NCBI GenBank assembly: GCA_023415825.1
Contig: JAEZJF010000012.1
Coordinates: forward strand, 122,017 to 186,016
Length of the DNA: 64,000 nucleotides
Source: Bacillota bacterium
Lineage (GTDB): Bacteria; Bacillota; Clostridia; DSM-8532
Direction of reading: 5' to 3'
The notes under the pieces are model-generated. The model was not told where the DNA came from. It saw only the letters and a program-made list of their open reading frames with translations, and did not search any database. This document shows positions 1 through 7,087 of the stretch, piece after piece. Position 1 is the first letter of the stretch, and every line of letters begins with the position of its first letter. The position numbers and the translations under genes are program-made.

Positions 1-368
1 GCACTCAGGATGGTTTCTGTTCCATCATCACTTATAATGCGGGCTTGCATATCCTTTTGAGTCTTTTTGAGACTTTGAGCCTGAGCTTTTCCACGGCCTT
101 CCGCGACTGCCTCTGCGAAGTTTGCAAAGAGTACTGTCACTAAAAGGATGAAGGAAACAATGCCGTTATATAGTCTCAGATTAGGCCCTTCATCGCCGAA
201 AGCATTAGGGAAAAAGCAAAGCAGCAAGGTTATGGCGAAACCTATTTCAACCACAAACATGACGGGGTTTCTCATCATGTATCGCGGATTTAGTTTTATA
301 AATGCTCCTTTAATGGAAGATTTCAAGATATCTCCCGTAATAAATTTTGTTTTTGATTCTTTACTCAT
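1..368 (-). CDS. kdpB: Potassium-transporting P-type ATPase subunit KdpB (N-terminal part, cut by window edge)
   Basis: Only the first 122 residues are in the window; the gene runs off the left edge. The product begins MSKESKTKFITGEI and contains the KdpB-typical stretch LNPRYMMRNPVMFVVE, followed by membrane segments and a SLKKTQKDMQAR motif at the start of the actuator region. KdpB is the catalytic, ATP-hydrolysing subunit of the high-affinity K+ pump KdpFABC. An AAGGAGGA site sits just before the ATG and overlaps the kdpA stop region, so the two genes are probably translationally linked. The catalytic DKTG phosphorylation site lies outside the window and cannot be checked. kdpC would be expected further left. 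Confidence 0.95.
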   Translation of the reverse strand, partial: MSKESKTKFITGDILKSSIKGAFIKLNPRYMMRNPVMFVVEIGFAITLLLCFFPNAFGDEGPNLRLYNGIVSFILLVTVLFANFAEAVAEGRGKAQAQSLKKTQKDMQARIISDDGTETILS

Positions 369-381
369 GAAAGTGTCCTCC

Positions 382-2097
382 TTAACTCCACAGGGTCAGA
401 TGCTCAGCTATGGGGCCTAGAACCATGGCCGGGAAAAATGTTAGTGCGGCAATGATCAAGACCACCATGAGAAGTGAGATGGCGAATGTCCTTGTATCTG
501 TCTTTAATGTGCCGATAGATTCGATGACCGGCTGCTTGATCATCAAGGAACCTGCAATGGCCAACTGAATAATGATGGACAGATAGCGGCCAAAGAACAT
601 AACAAGCCCCGTAGAGATATTCCAAAAATAGTTATTGTCGCCTAGACCTTCAAAACCGGAGCCGTTGTTGGCCGCGGAGGAGGCATATTCATACAACACC
701 TGTGTCAGTCCGTGATGCCCTTGGTTGGAGATGCCTGCCAAACCCGCCGGCACAGCAACAGCCAATGCAGAGAAGGCAAGAATCAGCAAGGGGTGAATGA
801 TGATGCCCAATGCAGTGAGCTTCATTTCCTTTCCCTCAATTTTTTTGCCTAAATATTCCGGCGTACGCCCAATCATCAGCCCGCAGATGAATACGGCAAG
901 GATCGCATACAGAATCATGTTCATGAGTCCGACTCCCTTACCTCCAAATACGACGTTGAGCATCATATTCATCAAAGGAACGGCGCCGCCTAGTGGCGTA
1001 AGGGTATCATGCATGTTATTGACGGAGCCGGTGGTAAAGGCAGTGGTAACTGTTGTAAAGATTGCTGATTGGTCAATTCCAAACCGGACTTCCTTGCCTT
1101 CCATATTGCCCATGCTCTGGCTTAGTCCAACTTTCTCTAGGGTGGGGTTTCCGGCACTTTCGGCTGCGAAGCATACAACCAGGCCAATGACGAAAATAAT
1201 GGACATTACTGCAAAAATAGGCTTTGCTTCACTGCCTATAAGGATTTTTTTCTCTTTACCTTTAGTTTCTTTTTTACGGTTGCGCACCATGTGCCCGAAG
1301 GCTATGACGCATGAGCCGGGTAGCAGCATCATGGAAAGTATTTCGACCATATTGGTCATGATATTGGGGTTTTCAAACGGTGCTGCCGAGTTTGCTCCGA
1401 GAAATCCGCCACCGTTTGTTCCCAAGTGCTTGATTGATTCGAGCGCCGCTATCGGACCCATTGCAATGTCTTGAAATTTTCCCTCAATGGTTTGGACCGT
1501 GACATTGGCAGACAAATTTTGCGGTGCTCCCTGAGATACCAGAATTAAGCCAACCAGAAGGGAAAGAGGTAGCAAAACCCGTGTTGTGATTCGGATAAGG
1601 TCTACATAAAAGTTTCCCACAGTCTTTGTTTTTCCGCTAAGACCGCGCACGAAGGCCATGGAGACGGAAAACCCGGTAGCTGCAGAGGTAAACATCATAA
1701 AGATAATCACCATCATCTGGCTGAAATAAGAAAGCCCTGATTCTCCGGAGTAGTGCTGAAGGTTAGTATTTGTTATAAAGCTGATAATAGTGTTAAACGA
1801 CAGGCTTGGCTCCATGCCGCCGATGCCGTTAGGGTTTAAAATCGGAAGAGACTGAATCCTGAGGATCAAATAGCCGATTAGGACCATCATTGCGTTGGTT
1901 ATAAGCATACCGATCGCATATTGCTTCCAATTCATTTCTTTCTTATCAATGCCGCATGTACGGTAAACCACATTGTCAACTCGGTTAAATACCGGATCGG
2001 CAAATGTACGCTGGCCTGCCGCAATATGATATAAGTACTTTCCTGTTGGAATGATAAGGGCAACAAAGATTGCCAATACCAAGGTAATTTGTAACAT
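382..2097 (-). CDS. kdpA: Potassium-transporting ATPase subunit KdpA
   Basis: KdpA is the K+-binding and translocating membrane subunit of KdpFABC, related to Trk/Ktr channels. The 571-residue product has the usual length and about ten hydrophobic segments. The four selectivity-filter-like loops are visible, including TAATGFSVSMAF, LGTNGGGFLGANSAAP, FTTGSVNNM and SSAANNGSGFEGL. An early segment has the family pattern HIAAGQRTFADPVF. The gene follows kdpF by about 20 bp and precedes kdpB by 13 bp in one operon. It is likely induced by KdpE through the operator upstream of the operon (about 2385-2402). Large plus-strand reading frames opposite it are coding shadows. Confidence 0.97.
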   Translation of the reverse strand: MLQITLVLAIFVALIIPTGKYLYHIAAGQRTFADPVFNRVDNVVYRTCGIDKKEMNWKQYAIGMLITNAMMVLIGYLILRIQSLPILNPNGIGGMEPSLSFNTIISFITNTNLQHYSGESGLSYFSQMMVIIFMMFTSAATGFSVSMAFVRGLSGKTKTVGNFYVDLIRITTRVLLPLSLLVGLILVSQGAPQNLSANVTVQTIEGKFQDIAMGPIAALESIKHLGTNGGGFLGANSAAPFENPNIMTNMVEILSMMLLPGSCVIAFGHMVRNRKKETKGKEKKILIGSEAKPIFAVMSIIFVIGLVVCFAAESAGNPTLEKVGLSQSMGNMEGKEVRFGIDQSAIFTTVTTAFTTGSVNNMHDTLTPLGGAVPLMNMMLNVVFGGKGVGLMNMILYAILAVFICGLMIGRTPEYLGKKIEGKEMKLTALGIIIHPLLILAFSALAVAVPAGLAGISNQGHHGLTQVLYEYASSAANNGSGFEGLGDNNYFWNISTGLVMFFGRYLSIIIQLAIAGSLMIKQPVIESIGTLKTDTRTFAISLLMVVLIIAALTFFPAMVLGPIAEHLTLWS

Positions 2098-2118
2098 TGC
2101 TTGTTCTCCACCTTCCTG

Positions 2119-2196
2119 TCAGAATTTTTCGGGATTGACCAGGGCGTATAGTAAGTACACTCCCAGTGCAATAATCAGAATTCCAAGAAATATCAT
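2119..2196 (-). CDS. kdpF: KdpF small membrane subunit
   Basis: A 25-residue reading frame, MIFLGILIIALGVYLLYALV followed by NPEKF, matches KdpF in length and form: one hydrophobic helix and then the conserved (Y/H)ALxxPEKF ending. KdpF is a single-span peptide that stabilises the KdpABC complex. A strong GAGGAGGT ribosome-binding site lies 7-8 bases before the ATG. The gene is the expected immediate neighbour of kdpA. It is too short for ordinary ORF callers and easily missed. Confidence 0.93.
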   Translation of the reverse strand: MIFLGILIIALGVYLLYALVNPEKF

Positions 2197-2211
2197 AATC
2201 AATGACCTCCT

Positions 2212-2304
2212 CTACGATCTCTCTATCTGGCGCTCACACCAGTCTGCAAACAGCTTGGTTAGAAAATAGCTGACTGCGAGAATACCAATCATTAAAAAAT
2301 CCAT
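2212..2304 (-). CDS. 30-residue membrane miniprotein at head of kdp operon
   Basis: The frame encodes MDFLMIGILAVSYFLTKLFA and ends DWCERQIERS. An AGGAGG site lies ahead of the ATG, and the frame ends 15 bases before the kdpF start. It has one predicted membrane span and a charged tail. From memory, small proteins of this MDxLMI type precede kdpF in other Bacillota kdp operons, but I cannot verify the family. The clear ribosome-binding site, the spacing and the position as first gene after the promoter support a real gene. The function is unknown; a role as an extra Kdp-associated peptide is inference. Confidence 0.75.
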   Translation of the reverse strand: MDFLMIGILAVSYFLTKLFADWCERQIERS

Positions 2305-2336
2305 GCTTTTTTTCCTCCTTGCTTGGGTTTTGATTA

Positions 2337-2402
2337 AGTGTAGCATTTGCATCATTAGTTTGGTGTTAGGGTTTCCCGGGGCAAATTAAGATGGCATTAA
2401 GA
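2337..2402 (-). promoter_or_regulatory. kdp operon promoter with tandem KdpE-type operator
   Basis: On the minus strand a -10 like TACACT lies at 2342-2337, with a poor -35 (CACCAA) about 17 bp upstream, as expected for an activated promoter. Plus-strand 2385-2402 reads ATTAAGATGGCATTAAGA, two ATTAAGA repeats 11 bp apart. OmpR/PhoB-family regulators such as KdpE bind tandem repeats one helical turn apart. The same element with two mismatches, at the same distance from the -10, occurs ahead of kdpDE (9875-9892). Assignment to KdpE is inference from this pairing. Confidence 0.7.
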
Positions 2403-2468
2403 CGATTTGCTTTATGGTGGGAGAATGCCGAAATTAGTGGATTATTGTATTCAAGCAGTTGAGTAGAC

Positions 2469-2508
2469 AAAAAATAAAATAAAAAAAGAGAGTCCGTGGA
2501 TTCTCTTT
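2469..2508 (-). terminator. Rho-independent terminator of the riboflavin operon
   Basis: On the minus strand GAGAATCC, a two-base loop and GGACTCTC form a short hairpin with one G-T pair, followed by a long T-rich tract (TTTTTTTATTTTATTTT). It lies about 90 bases after the ribH stop codon and separates the rib operon from the kdp promoter. Confidence 0.8.
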
Positions 2509-2597
2509 CTTTATTGAAAGGCAAAAAACTTTATGCATCTAGCAGAAATTCGTGATACTGTTATGTAGCGTGCTGTTATAAGATGAGGCTGTGCATA

Positions 2598-3065
2598 TTA
2601 AGCCTGTATCTCACGAATCAGATTGACCATCTCAATCGCTCCCGATGCACAGTCAAAGCCCTTGTTGCCTGCCTTACTTCCGGCGCGTTCAATGGCTTGC
2701 TCGATGTTTTCCGTGGTCAGTATCCCGAACATGACCGGAATGCCGCTGTTCAGCGATACATGGGCAATTCCCTTGGATACCTCGCTGCAGACATAATCAT
2801 AATGGCTGGTACTTCCGCGAATCACCGCACCCAAACAGATCACCGCGTCGTATTTGCCGCAGACTGCCATCTTGGAAGCGATCAGTGGGATCTCAAAAGC
2901 TCCGGGCACCCATGCGATCTCGATGCATTCCTCATTGACGTCGTGGCGCTTAAGACAGTCAAGCGCGCCGTCAAGCAGCTTTGCCGTGATAAACGCATTG
3001 AAACGTGAAGCGACAATGCCGATTTTAATTTCCTTCGATACAAGCTTTCCTTCAAAAACTTTCAT
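2598..3065 (-). CDS. ribH: 6,7-dimethyl-8-ribityllumazine synthase
   Basis: RibH condenses 5-amino-6-ribitylamino-uracil with 3,4-dihydroxy-2-butanone 4-phosphate to form lumazine, the penultimate step of riboflavin synthesis. The 155-residue product has the family length and motifs: RFNAFITAKLLDGA near the N-terminus, WVPGAFEIP, the LGAVIRGSTSHYDYV loop with the catalytic histidine, and GIPVMFGILTTENIEQA. It is the last gene of the operon and lies 20 bases after ribBA. The product is a soluble cytoplasmic enzyme that normally forms 60-subunit shells or pentamers. Confidence 0.97.
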   Translation of the reverse strand: MKVFEGKLVSKEIKIGIVASRFNAFITAKLLDGALDCLKRHDVNEECIEIAWVPGAFEIPLIASKMAVCGKYDAVICLGAVIRGSTSHYDYVCSEVSKGIAHVSLNSGIPVMFGILTTENIEQAIERAGSKAGNKGFDCASGAIEMVNLIREIQA

Positions 3066-3085
3066 GATGAACTCTCCTTTATGAT

Positions 3086-4285
3086 TTAATACTGTAAAAT
3101 GTGGGCCATTTTATTTTGCTTGGTTTTCAGATAAAACAGATCATGGTCATTGGCGGGCATTTGAATGGGGACTCTTTCGGTGATTTCCATGCCAAAGCCG
3201 GATAGTCCATAGACCTTATCGGGGTTATTGGTGAGCAGACGCAGGGTTTTGACTCCCAGTTCTCGCAGGATTTGAGCGCCGATGTAATACTCACGCTGAT
3301 CCCCTTTAAAACCAAGAGCAAGGTTGGCTTCCAGCGTGTCCATGCCCTCATCCTGCAAAGCGTATGCGCGCAGCTTATTAACAAGCCCGATTCCGCGCCC
3401 CTCCTGACGCATATAGAGGAGAATGCCCCGGCCTTCCTGCTCAATCTGTGTCATCGCGGCGGCAAGCTGCTGTCCGCAGTCGCAGCGCAGGGAGCCGAAG
3501 GCGTCCCCGGTCAGGCATTCGGAATGGACCCGGCACAGGATATTCTCCCCGTCTCCGATTTCGCCTTTAACCAGTGCCACATGATGCTCGCCGTTAAGCT
3601 TATTCACATAGCAATATGCTTTGAAGTCACCGTATTTGGTGGGCATCTCGCTGACGGAGGTTTGCTCGACCAGCCGATCGTGTTTTTTTCGGTAGTCCTG
3701 CAATGCGGCGATGGTAACAAAGGTAAGGCCCCACTTCTGAGCCAGCTCGATGAGCTCGGATGTACGCATCATGGTGCCGTCGTCACGCATGATTTCACAG
3801 CAAAGTCCGCACTGCTTCAGTCCTGCCAGACGCATCAAATCTACCGTGGCTTCCGTATGTCCGCCGCGCTCCAAAACACCATTTTGTTTGGCAAGCAGAG
3901 GGAACATATGCCCCGGACGGCGGAAATCCTTTGGTTTTGCCGCATCGTCTACGCATTTCATAGCGGTGACGGAGCGCTCCGCCGCGGAGATTCCAGTGGT
4001 GGTGTCCACATGATCCACCGAAACAGTGAATGCGGTGGCATGGTTGTCTGTATTCTCGGAAACCATTTGGGGGAAGTGCAACCGCCTGCAAAGTTCCTCA
4101 TTCATGGGCATACAGATCAGCCCTTTGCCGTGGGTTGCCATGAAGTTGATATTCTCTGTGGTGGCAAACTCGGCGGCACAAATGAAATCGCCTTCATTTT
4201 CCCGGCCCTCATTGTCTGTTACAAGAATAATTTCTCCTTGGCGAAGCGCTTCCAGCGCTTCTTCTATGGTATTGTACTCAAACAT
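3086..4285 (-). CDS. ribBA: Bifunctional 3,4-dihydroxy-2-butanone-4-phosphate synthase / GTP cyclohydrolase II
   Basis: The protein is a fusion supplying both branches of riboflavin synthesis. The N-terminal half is DHBP synthase (RibB), with EGRENEGDFICAAE, HGKGLICMP and RPGHMFPL motifs. The C-terminal half is GTP cyclohydrolase II (RibA), with the zinc-binding Cys pattern HSECLTGDAFGSLRCDCG and RQEGRGIGLVNK. I place the start at ATG 4285 (MFEYNTIEEA) because GGAGGA lies five bases upstream. A longer reading to 4306 would overlap ribE and lacks a ribosome-binding site. The 399 residues match the family. Confidence 0.96.
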   Translation of the reverse strand: MFEYNTIEEALEALRQGEIILVTDNEGRENEGDFICAAEFATTENINFMATHGKGLICMPMNEELCRRLHFPQMVSENTDNHATAFTVSVDHVDTTTGISAAERSVTAMKCVDDAAKPKDFRRPGHMFPLLAKQNGVLERGGHTEATVDLMRLAGLKQCGLCCEIMRDDGTMMRTSELIELAQKWGLTFVTIAALQDYRKKHDRLVEQTSVSEMPTKYGDFKAYCYVNKLNGEHHVALVKGEIGDGENILCRVHSECLTGDAFGSLRCDCGQQLAAAMTQIEQEGRGILLYMRQEGRGIGLVNKLRAYALQDEGMDTLEANLALGFKGDQREYYIGAQILRELGVKTLRLLTNNPDKVYGLSGFGMEITERVPIQMPANDHDLFYLKTKQNKMAHILQY

Positions 4286-4295
4286 TGTATTCCTC

Positions 4296-4943
4296 CTAAA
4301 ACCCAAATTTCGTTAAGAACTCTTTTGTAATACCGTCTGACCGGTTCTGCTCGGGAGCGGAATATATTAATTTTTCAATGTATTTCCCTATAAGGTCGTT
4401 TTCCAGATTTACGGTATCGCCCGCCTTTTTTTGTGATAGAATCGTCGCTTTTACTGTATGAGGGATGACGGACAGACTGAAATCCGATTTTGTCACCGCC
4501 GCCACCGTAAGGCTGACGCCGTCCACCGCAATCGAACCCTTTTCCACAATATAGTGCAGAACACGGCTCTCCGCATCAATGGTGTACCAGATGGCGTTGT
4601 CGTCCTTTTTAATGGATTTCACCGTGCCTACGCCGTCAATATGCCCGGAAACAATGTGTCCTCCAAAGCGTCCGTTTACAGGCATGGCCCGCTCTAAATT
4701 AACGGAATCTCCGGGACGTAGCTTGACAAGAGAAGATCGGTTCAGAGTTTCGTGCATTACATCCGCCCGAAAGGTATTGGAGGAAAGGCTTGTAGCTGTC
4801 AGGCATACTCCATTTACCGCTACGCTATCTCCAATACAGAAGTCATTAAAAATCACGTTGCCCTGTACGGTCAGTATGAAGGATTGTGCTCCTTTTCGTA
4901 CCTCCTTCAATATGCCGATTTCCTCAATAATTCCTGTGAACAT
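4296..4943 (-). CDS. ribE: Riboflavin synthase alpha subunit
   Basis: This enzyme dismutates two lumazine molecules into riboflavin and 5-amino-6-ribitylamino-uracil. The 215-residue product has the two tandem lumazine-binding barrels typical of the family. The first opens with MFTGIIEEIG and contains DSVAVNGVCLTA; the second contains GHIDGVGTV and KGSIAVDGVSLTV. The start overlaps the end of ribD by 20 bases and the stop lies 10 bases before the ribBA start, so all four rib genes are tightly coupled. Confidence 0.97.
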   Translation of the reverse strand: MFTGIIEEIGILKEVRKGAQSFILTVQGNVIFNDFCIGDSVAVNGVCLTATSLSSNTFRADVMHETLNRSSLVKLRPGDSVNLERAMPVNGRFGGHIVSGHIDGVGTVKSIKKDDNAIWYTIDAESRVLHYIVEKGSIAVDGVSLTVAAVTKSDFSLSVIPHTVKATILSQKKAGDTVNLENDLIGKYIEKLIYSAPEQNRSDGITKEFLTKFGF

Positions 4944-6030
4944 AGGGCTTCACCTCGCTTTCAATTAAAATGTCCTCACCCAAATGAGTGACCGTGCTGT
5001 TTATAAGGAAAAACGCATCCTCTGGGCGGGGGACGCCCAGCCCGGCCACGGGTGTTTTCCCGTTCACTCCGCCAAACAGCTTGGGGGCGATGTAGGCCTG
5101 CACCTTGTTGACAATTCCCGCCTGCAGCGCTGACCAGTTCAGAATGCCGCCGCCCTCCAGTAGAATACTATCTACCTTTTCTTCGCCCAAGCGTGTCATC
5201 AGCTCGTTCAGATCCAAACGACCCTCCTTTTGGGGAATGGGCAGTATGCGGCAGCCAACTTCGATATAGGGCTGCTGTGCCTGAAAATCCGTGCATGCGG
5301 TGGCAATCATGGTTGGAACCTCATGGGCAGTCGCAACAATTTGGGACGAGAAAGGTAGCCGAAGGTGTGTATCACAGATGATGCGCAGTGGATTTCTGCC
5401 GCCTTCTATGCGGCAGGTGAGAAGCGGGTCGTCTGTGAGTGCCGTACCGATTCCCGCCATTACAGCGCTGTACTGGTGCCGATCCTCATGCACTTTGCAG
5501 CGTGCAGCCTCACCGGTAATCCACTTGGAAGCGCCTGTGTATGCGGCGGTTTTTCCATCCATTGTCATGGCATATTTCATGACCACATACGGCGTTCCTG
5601 TTTGGATGAAGTGGAAAAATACTTCGTTGAGCTTGTCACACTCCGCTTTGAGAACACCTTCCACGACCTCAATCCCTTGTCCGCGAAGCTGATTGATCCC
5701 TTTTCCCGCAACCAGCGGGTTCGGGTCATGGCTGCCGACGACCACCCTGCGGATTCCGCTTTGCAGGATAGCCTCTGTGCAGGGAGGTGTTTTCCCATAA
5801 TGGTAGCAGGGCTCCAGCGTCACATACAGGGTCGCGCCCTCCGGCGATTCCGCGCAGCTCGCCAGAGCATTCCGTTCCGCATGGGGAGCGCCATACCACT
5901 CATGGAATCCCTGCCCGATAATCCGGCCGTCCTTTACGAGTATGGCTCCAACCATTGGGTTGGGATTTACAAAGCCACGCCCTTTTTTGGCAAGCTGTAA
6001 AGCTAAACACATGTATTCGGTATCCTTCAT
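4924..6030 (-). CDS. ribD: Bifunctional diaminohydroxyphosphoribosylaminopyrimidine deaminase / uracil reductase
   Basis: RibD performs the second and third steps of riboflavin synthesis. The deaminase domain shows the zinc motifs HAERNAL and PCYHYGKTPPC and the PNPMVGAI signature. The reductase domain has the VVMKYAMTMDGKTA and SILLEGGG motifs. I take ATG 6030 (MKDTEYMCLAL) as start, giving 368 residues. An upstream in-frame extension would translate straight through the leader hairpin at 6046-6080 and has no ribosome-binding site. It is the first gene after the FMN riboswitch. Confidence 0.96.
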   Translation of the reverse strand: MKDTEYMCLALQLAKKGRGFVNPNPMVGAILVKDGRIIGQGFHEWYGAPHAERNALASCAESPEGATLYVTLEPCYHYGKTPPCTEAILQSGIRRVVVGSHDPNPLVAGKGINQLRGQGIEVVEGVLKAECDKLNEVFFHFIQTGTPYVVMKYAMTMDGKTAAYTGASKWITGEAARCKVHEDRHQYSAVMAGIGTALTDDPLLTCRIEGGRNPLRIICDTHLRLPFSSQIVATAHEVPTMIATACTDFQAQQPYIEVGCRILPIPQKEGRLDLNELMTRLGEEKVDSILLEGGGILNWSALQAGIVNKVQAYIAPKLFGGVNGKTPVAGLGVPRPEDAFFLINSTVTHLGEDILIESEVKPYVHRNY

Positions 6031-6045
6031 ATCACACCGCCTAAA

Positions 6046-6080
6046 GAAAATGCCTTGAACACAAGGTTCAAGGCATTTTC
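6046..6080 (-). terminator. Perfect 15-bp hairpin directly ahead of ribD
   Basis: Minus-strand bases GAAAATGCCTTGAAC and GTTCAAGGCATTTTC form a perfect 15-bp stem with a 5-base loop. The 3' arm ends in TTTTC and lies 15 bases before the ribD start. It may act as a second attenuator or as a structure that sequesters the ribosome-binding region when the riboswitch is occupied. Its exact role cannot be read from sequence. Confidence 0.6.
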
Positions 6081-6112
6081 TGCACCAATCCATCCATTTC
6101 ACAAAGCCACCC

Positions 6113-6150
6113 ATACAAAAAGCTCTGAAATGAAGGATCATTTCAGAGCT
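6113..6150 (-). terminator. Riboswitch-associated intrinsic terminator
   Basis: AGCTCTGAAATGA and TCATTTCAGAGCT form a perfect 13-bp stem around a 4-base loop, followed on the minus strand by a run of T. It lies between the FMN aptamer and ribD, as expected for transcriptional attenuation when FMN is bound. Confidence 0.85.
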
Positions 6151-6185
6151 TTGATTACAGTTGGCGTGTCAAATCATACGGACAC

Positions 6186-6298
6186 TGCTTATCTTCTTTC
6201 ATCCAGACTTTACTGTCGGCTTCGGAGTTTCACCGAATCATGCCTTGCGGCTCGTGGGCTTTACCACCGGTAGGGAATTTCACCCTGCCCTGAAGATT
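6186..6298 (-). ncRNA. FMN riboswitch (RFN element)
   Basis: The minus strand carries the hallmark RFN blocks in order: TCTTCAGGGCAGGGTGAAAT, TTCCCTACCGGTGGTAAAGC, CCACGAGCCG, a TGATTCGGTGAAACTCCGA region, and GACAGTAAAGTCTGGATGAA with its AGAAGATA closing arm. The two outer arms close a multi-branch junction. FMN binding is expected to favour the downstream terminator and shut off ribD-E-BA-H when flavin is abundant. Confidence 0.96.
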
Positions 6299-6315
6299 GT
6301 TATTCAATTGATATA

Positions 6316-6344
6316 ACAGTACTACCGGTTTGAAAAAATGTCAA
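6316..6344 (-). promoter_or_regulatory. Promoter of the riboflavin operon
   Basis: Reading on the minus strand, TTGACA (6344-6339), a 17-bp spacer and TACTGT (6321-6316) form a sigma-A-type promoter. Its start site would fall just before the RFN element, about 27 bases after the kdpE stop codon. Confidence 0.7.
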
Positions 6345-6370
6345 TACAACGACGGTATTCCACATCTTAA

Positions 6371-7087
6371 TTATATAGATTTGCTGTCATCCGAGACTCT
6401 AAGCATACGGTAGCCGATACCGATATGGGTCTGAATATATTTAGGCAGTGAGGGTGATTTTTCGATTTTCTTTCGTAAGGTGGCCATAAATACACGCAAT
6501 GCGGGAACATCGCTGGAGTAGCTGCCCCAAATCTCATGCAGTATAAAATTATGGGTCAGAACCTTACCTACGTTCTTGGCCAGAAGACAGAGCAATTTAT
6601 ATTCAATGGGGGTAAGATGAATCTCTTCATCATTCAGCCAAGCGCACCCAGCGGCGTAATCAATCTTTAGATTACCATTTGTAAAAACAGTTGAATCCTT
6701 GAGAAGCTTATCGCTGTCGTAGCGGATACGGCGAAGGCTTACCCTAAGCCTTGCCAGAAGCTCCTCAACACTGAAAGGCTTTGTCAGATAATCATCAGCG
6801 CCGGCATCCAGCGCTTCTATTTTATCTCTGTCCTCGCTGCGGGCGCTGACGATAATAATAGGGATGTTTGACCATTCCCGCACCCTCTTGATAATGTCTA
6901 TTCCATCCATGTCCGGAAGGCCCAAATCCAAAATCATAATGTCCGGCTGCTTGGAAACAGCTTCTAAAATCGAGGCTTCTCCTGTGATTGCCGTGTGATA
7001 AAGATACCCCTGGGTTTCCAGAGTTGTGGTTATCAGATTGCGTATGGCTTTATCGTCCTCCACAACGAGAATTAAGGGTTTATTCAC
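6371..7087 (-). CDS. kdpE: KDP operon response regulator KdpE (OmpR family)
   Basis: The 238-residue product has a receiver domain with acidic pocket VVEDD and phospho-acceptor Asp54 (MILDLGLPDMDG), KPF at the switch end, and an OmpR-type winged-helix domain (LTPIEYKLLCLLAKN, VFMATLRKKIEKSP, GIGYRML). Its start overlaps the kdpD end by 8 bases, so the two are one operon and surely partners. It should activate kdpFABC, and possibly its own operon, through the tandem ATTAAGA-type sites at 2385-2402 and 9875-9892. The product is cytoplasmic and binds DNA. Confidence 0.96.
   Translation of the reverse strand: MNKPLILVVEDDKAIRNLITTTLETQGYLYHTAITGEASILEAVSKQPDIMILDLGLPDMDGIDIIKRVREWSNIPIIIVSARSEDRDKIEALDAGADDYLTKPFSVEELLARLRVSLRRIRYDSDKLLKDSTVFTNGNLKIDYAAGCAWLNDEEIHLTPIEYKLLCLLAKNVGKVLTHNFILHEIWGSYSSDVPALRVFMATLRKKIEKSPSLPKYIQTHIGIGYRMLRVSDDSKSI

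Noticed and set aside
797..1474. 225-codon plus-strand frame opposite kdpA
   Set aside because: It lies fully inside kdpA in antisense, has no ribosome-binding site and no recognisable domain; it is a coding shadow.
2051..2269. 72-codon plus-strand frame across the kdpF region
   Set aside because: It lacks a ribosome-binding site, while two well-initiated miniproteins occupy the opposite strand.
3272..4330. 352-codon plus-strand frame opposite ribBA
   Set aside because: Antisense to a clear conserved enzyme, with no ribosome-binding site or family resemblance.
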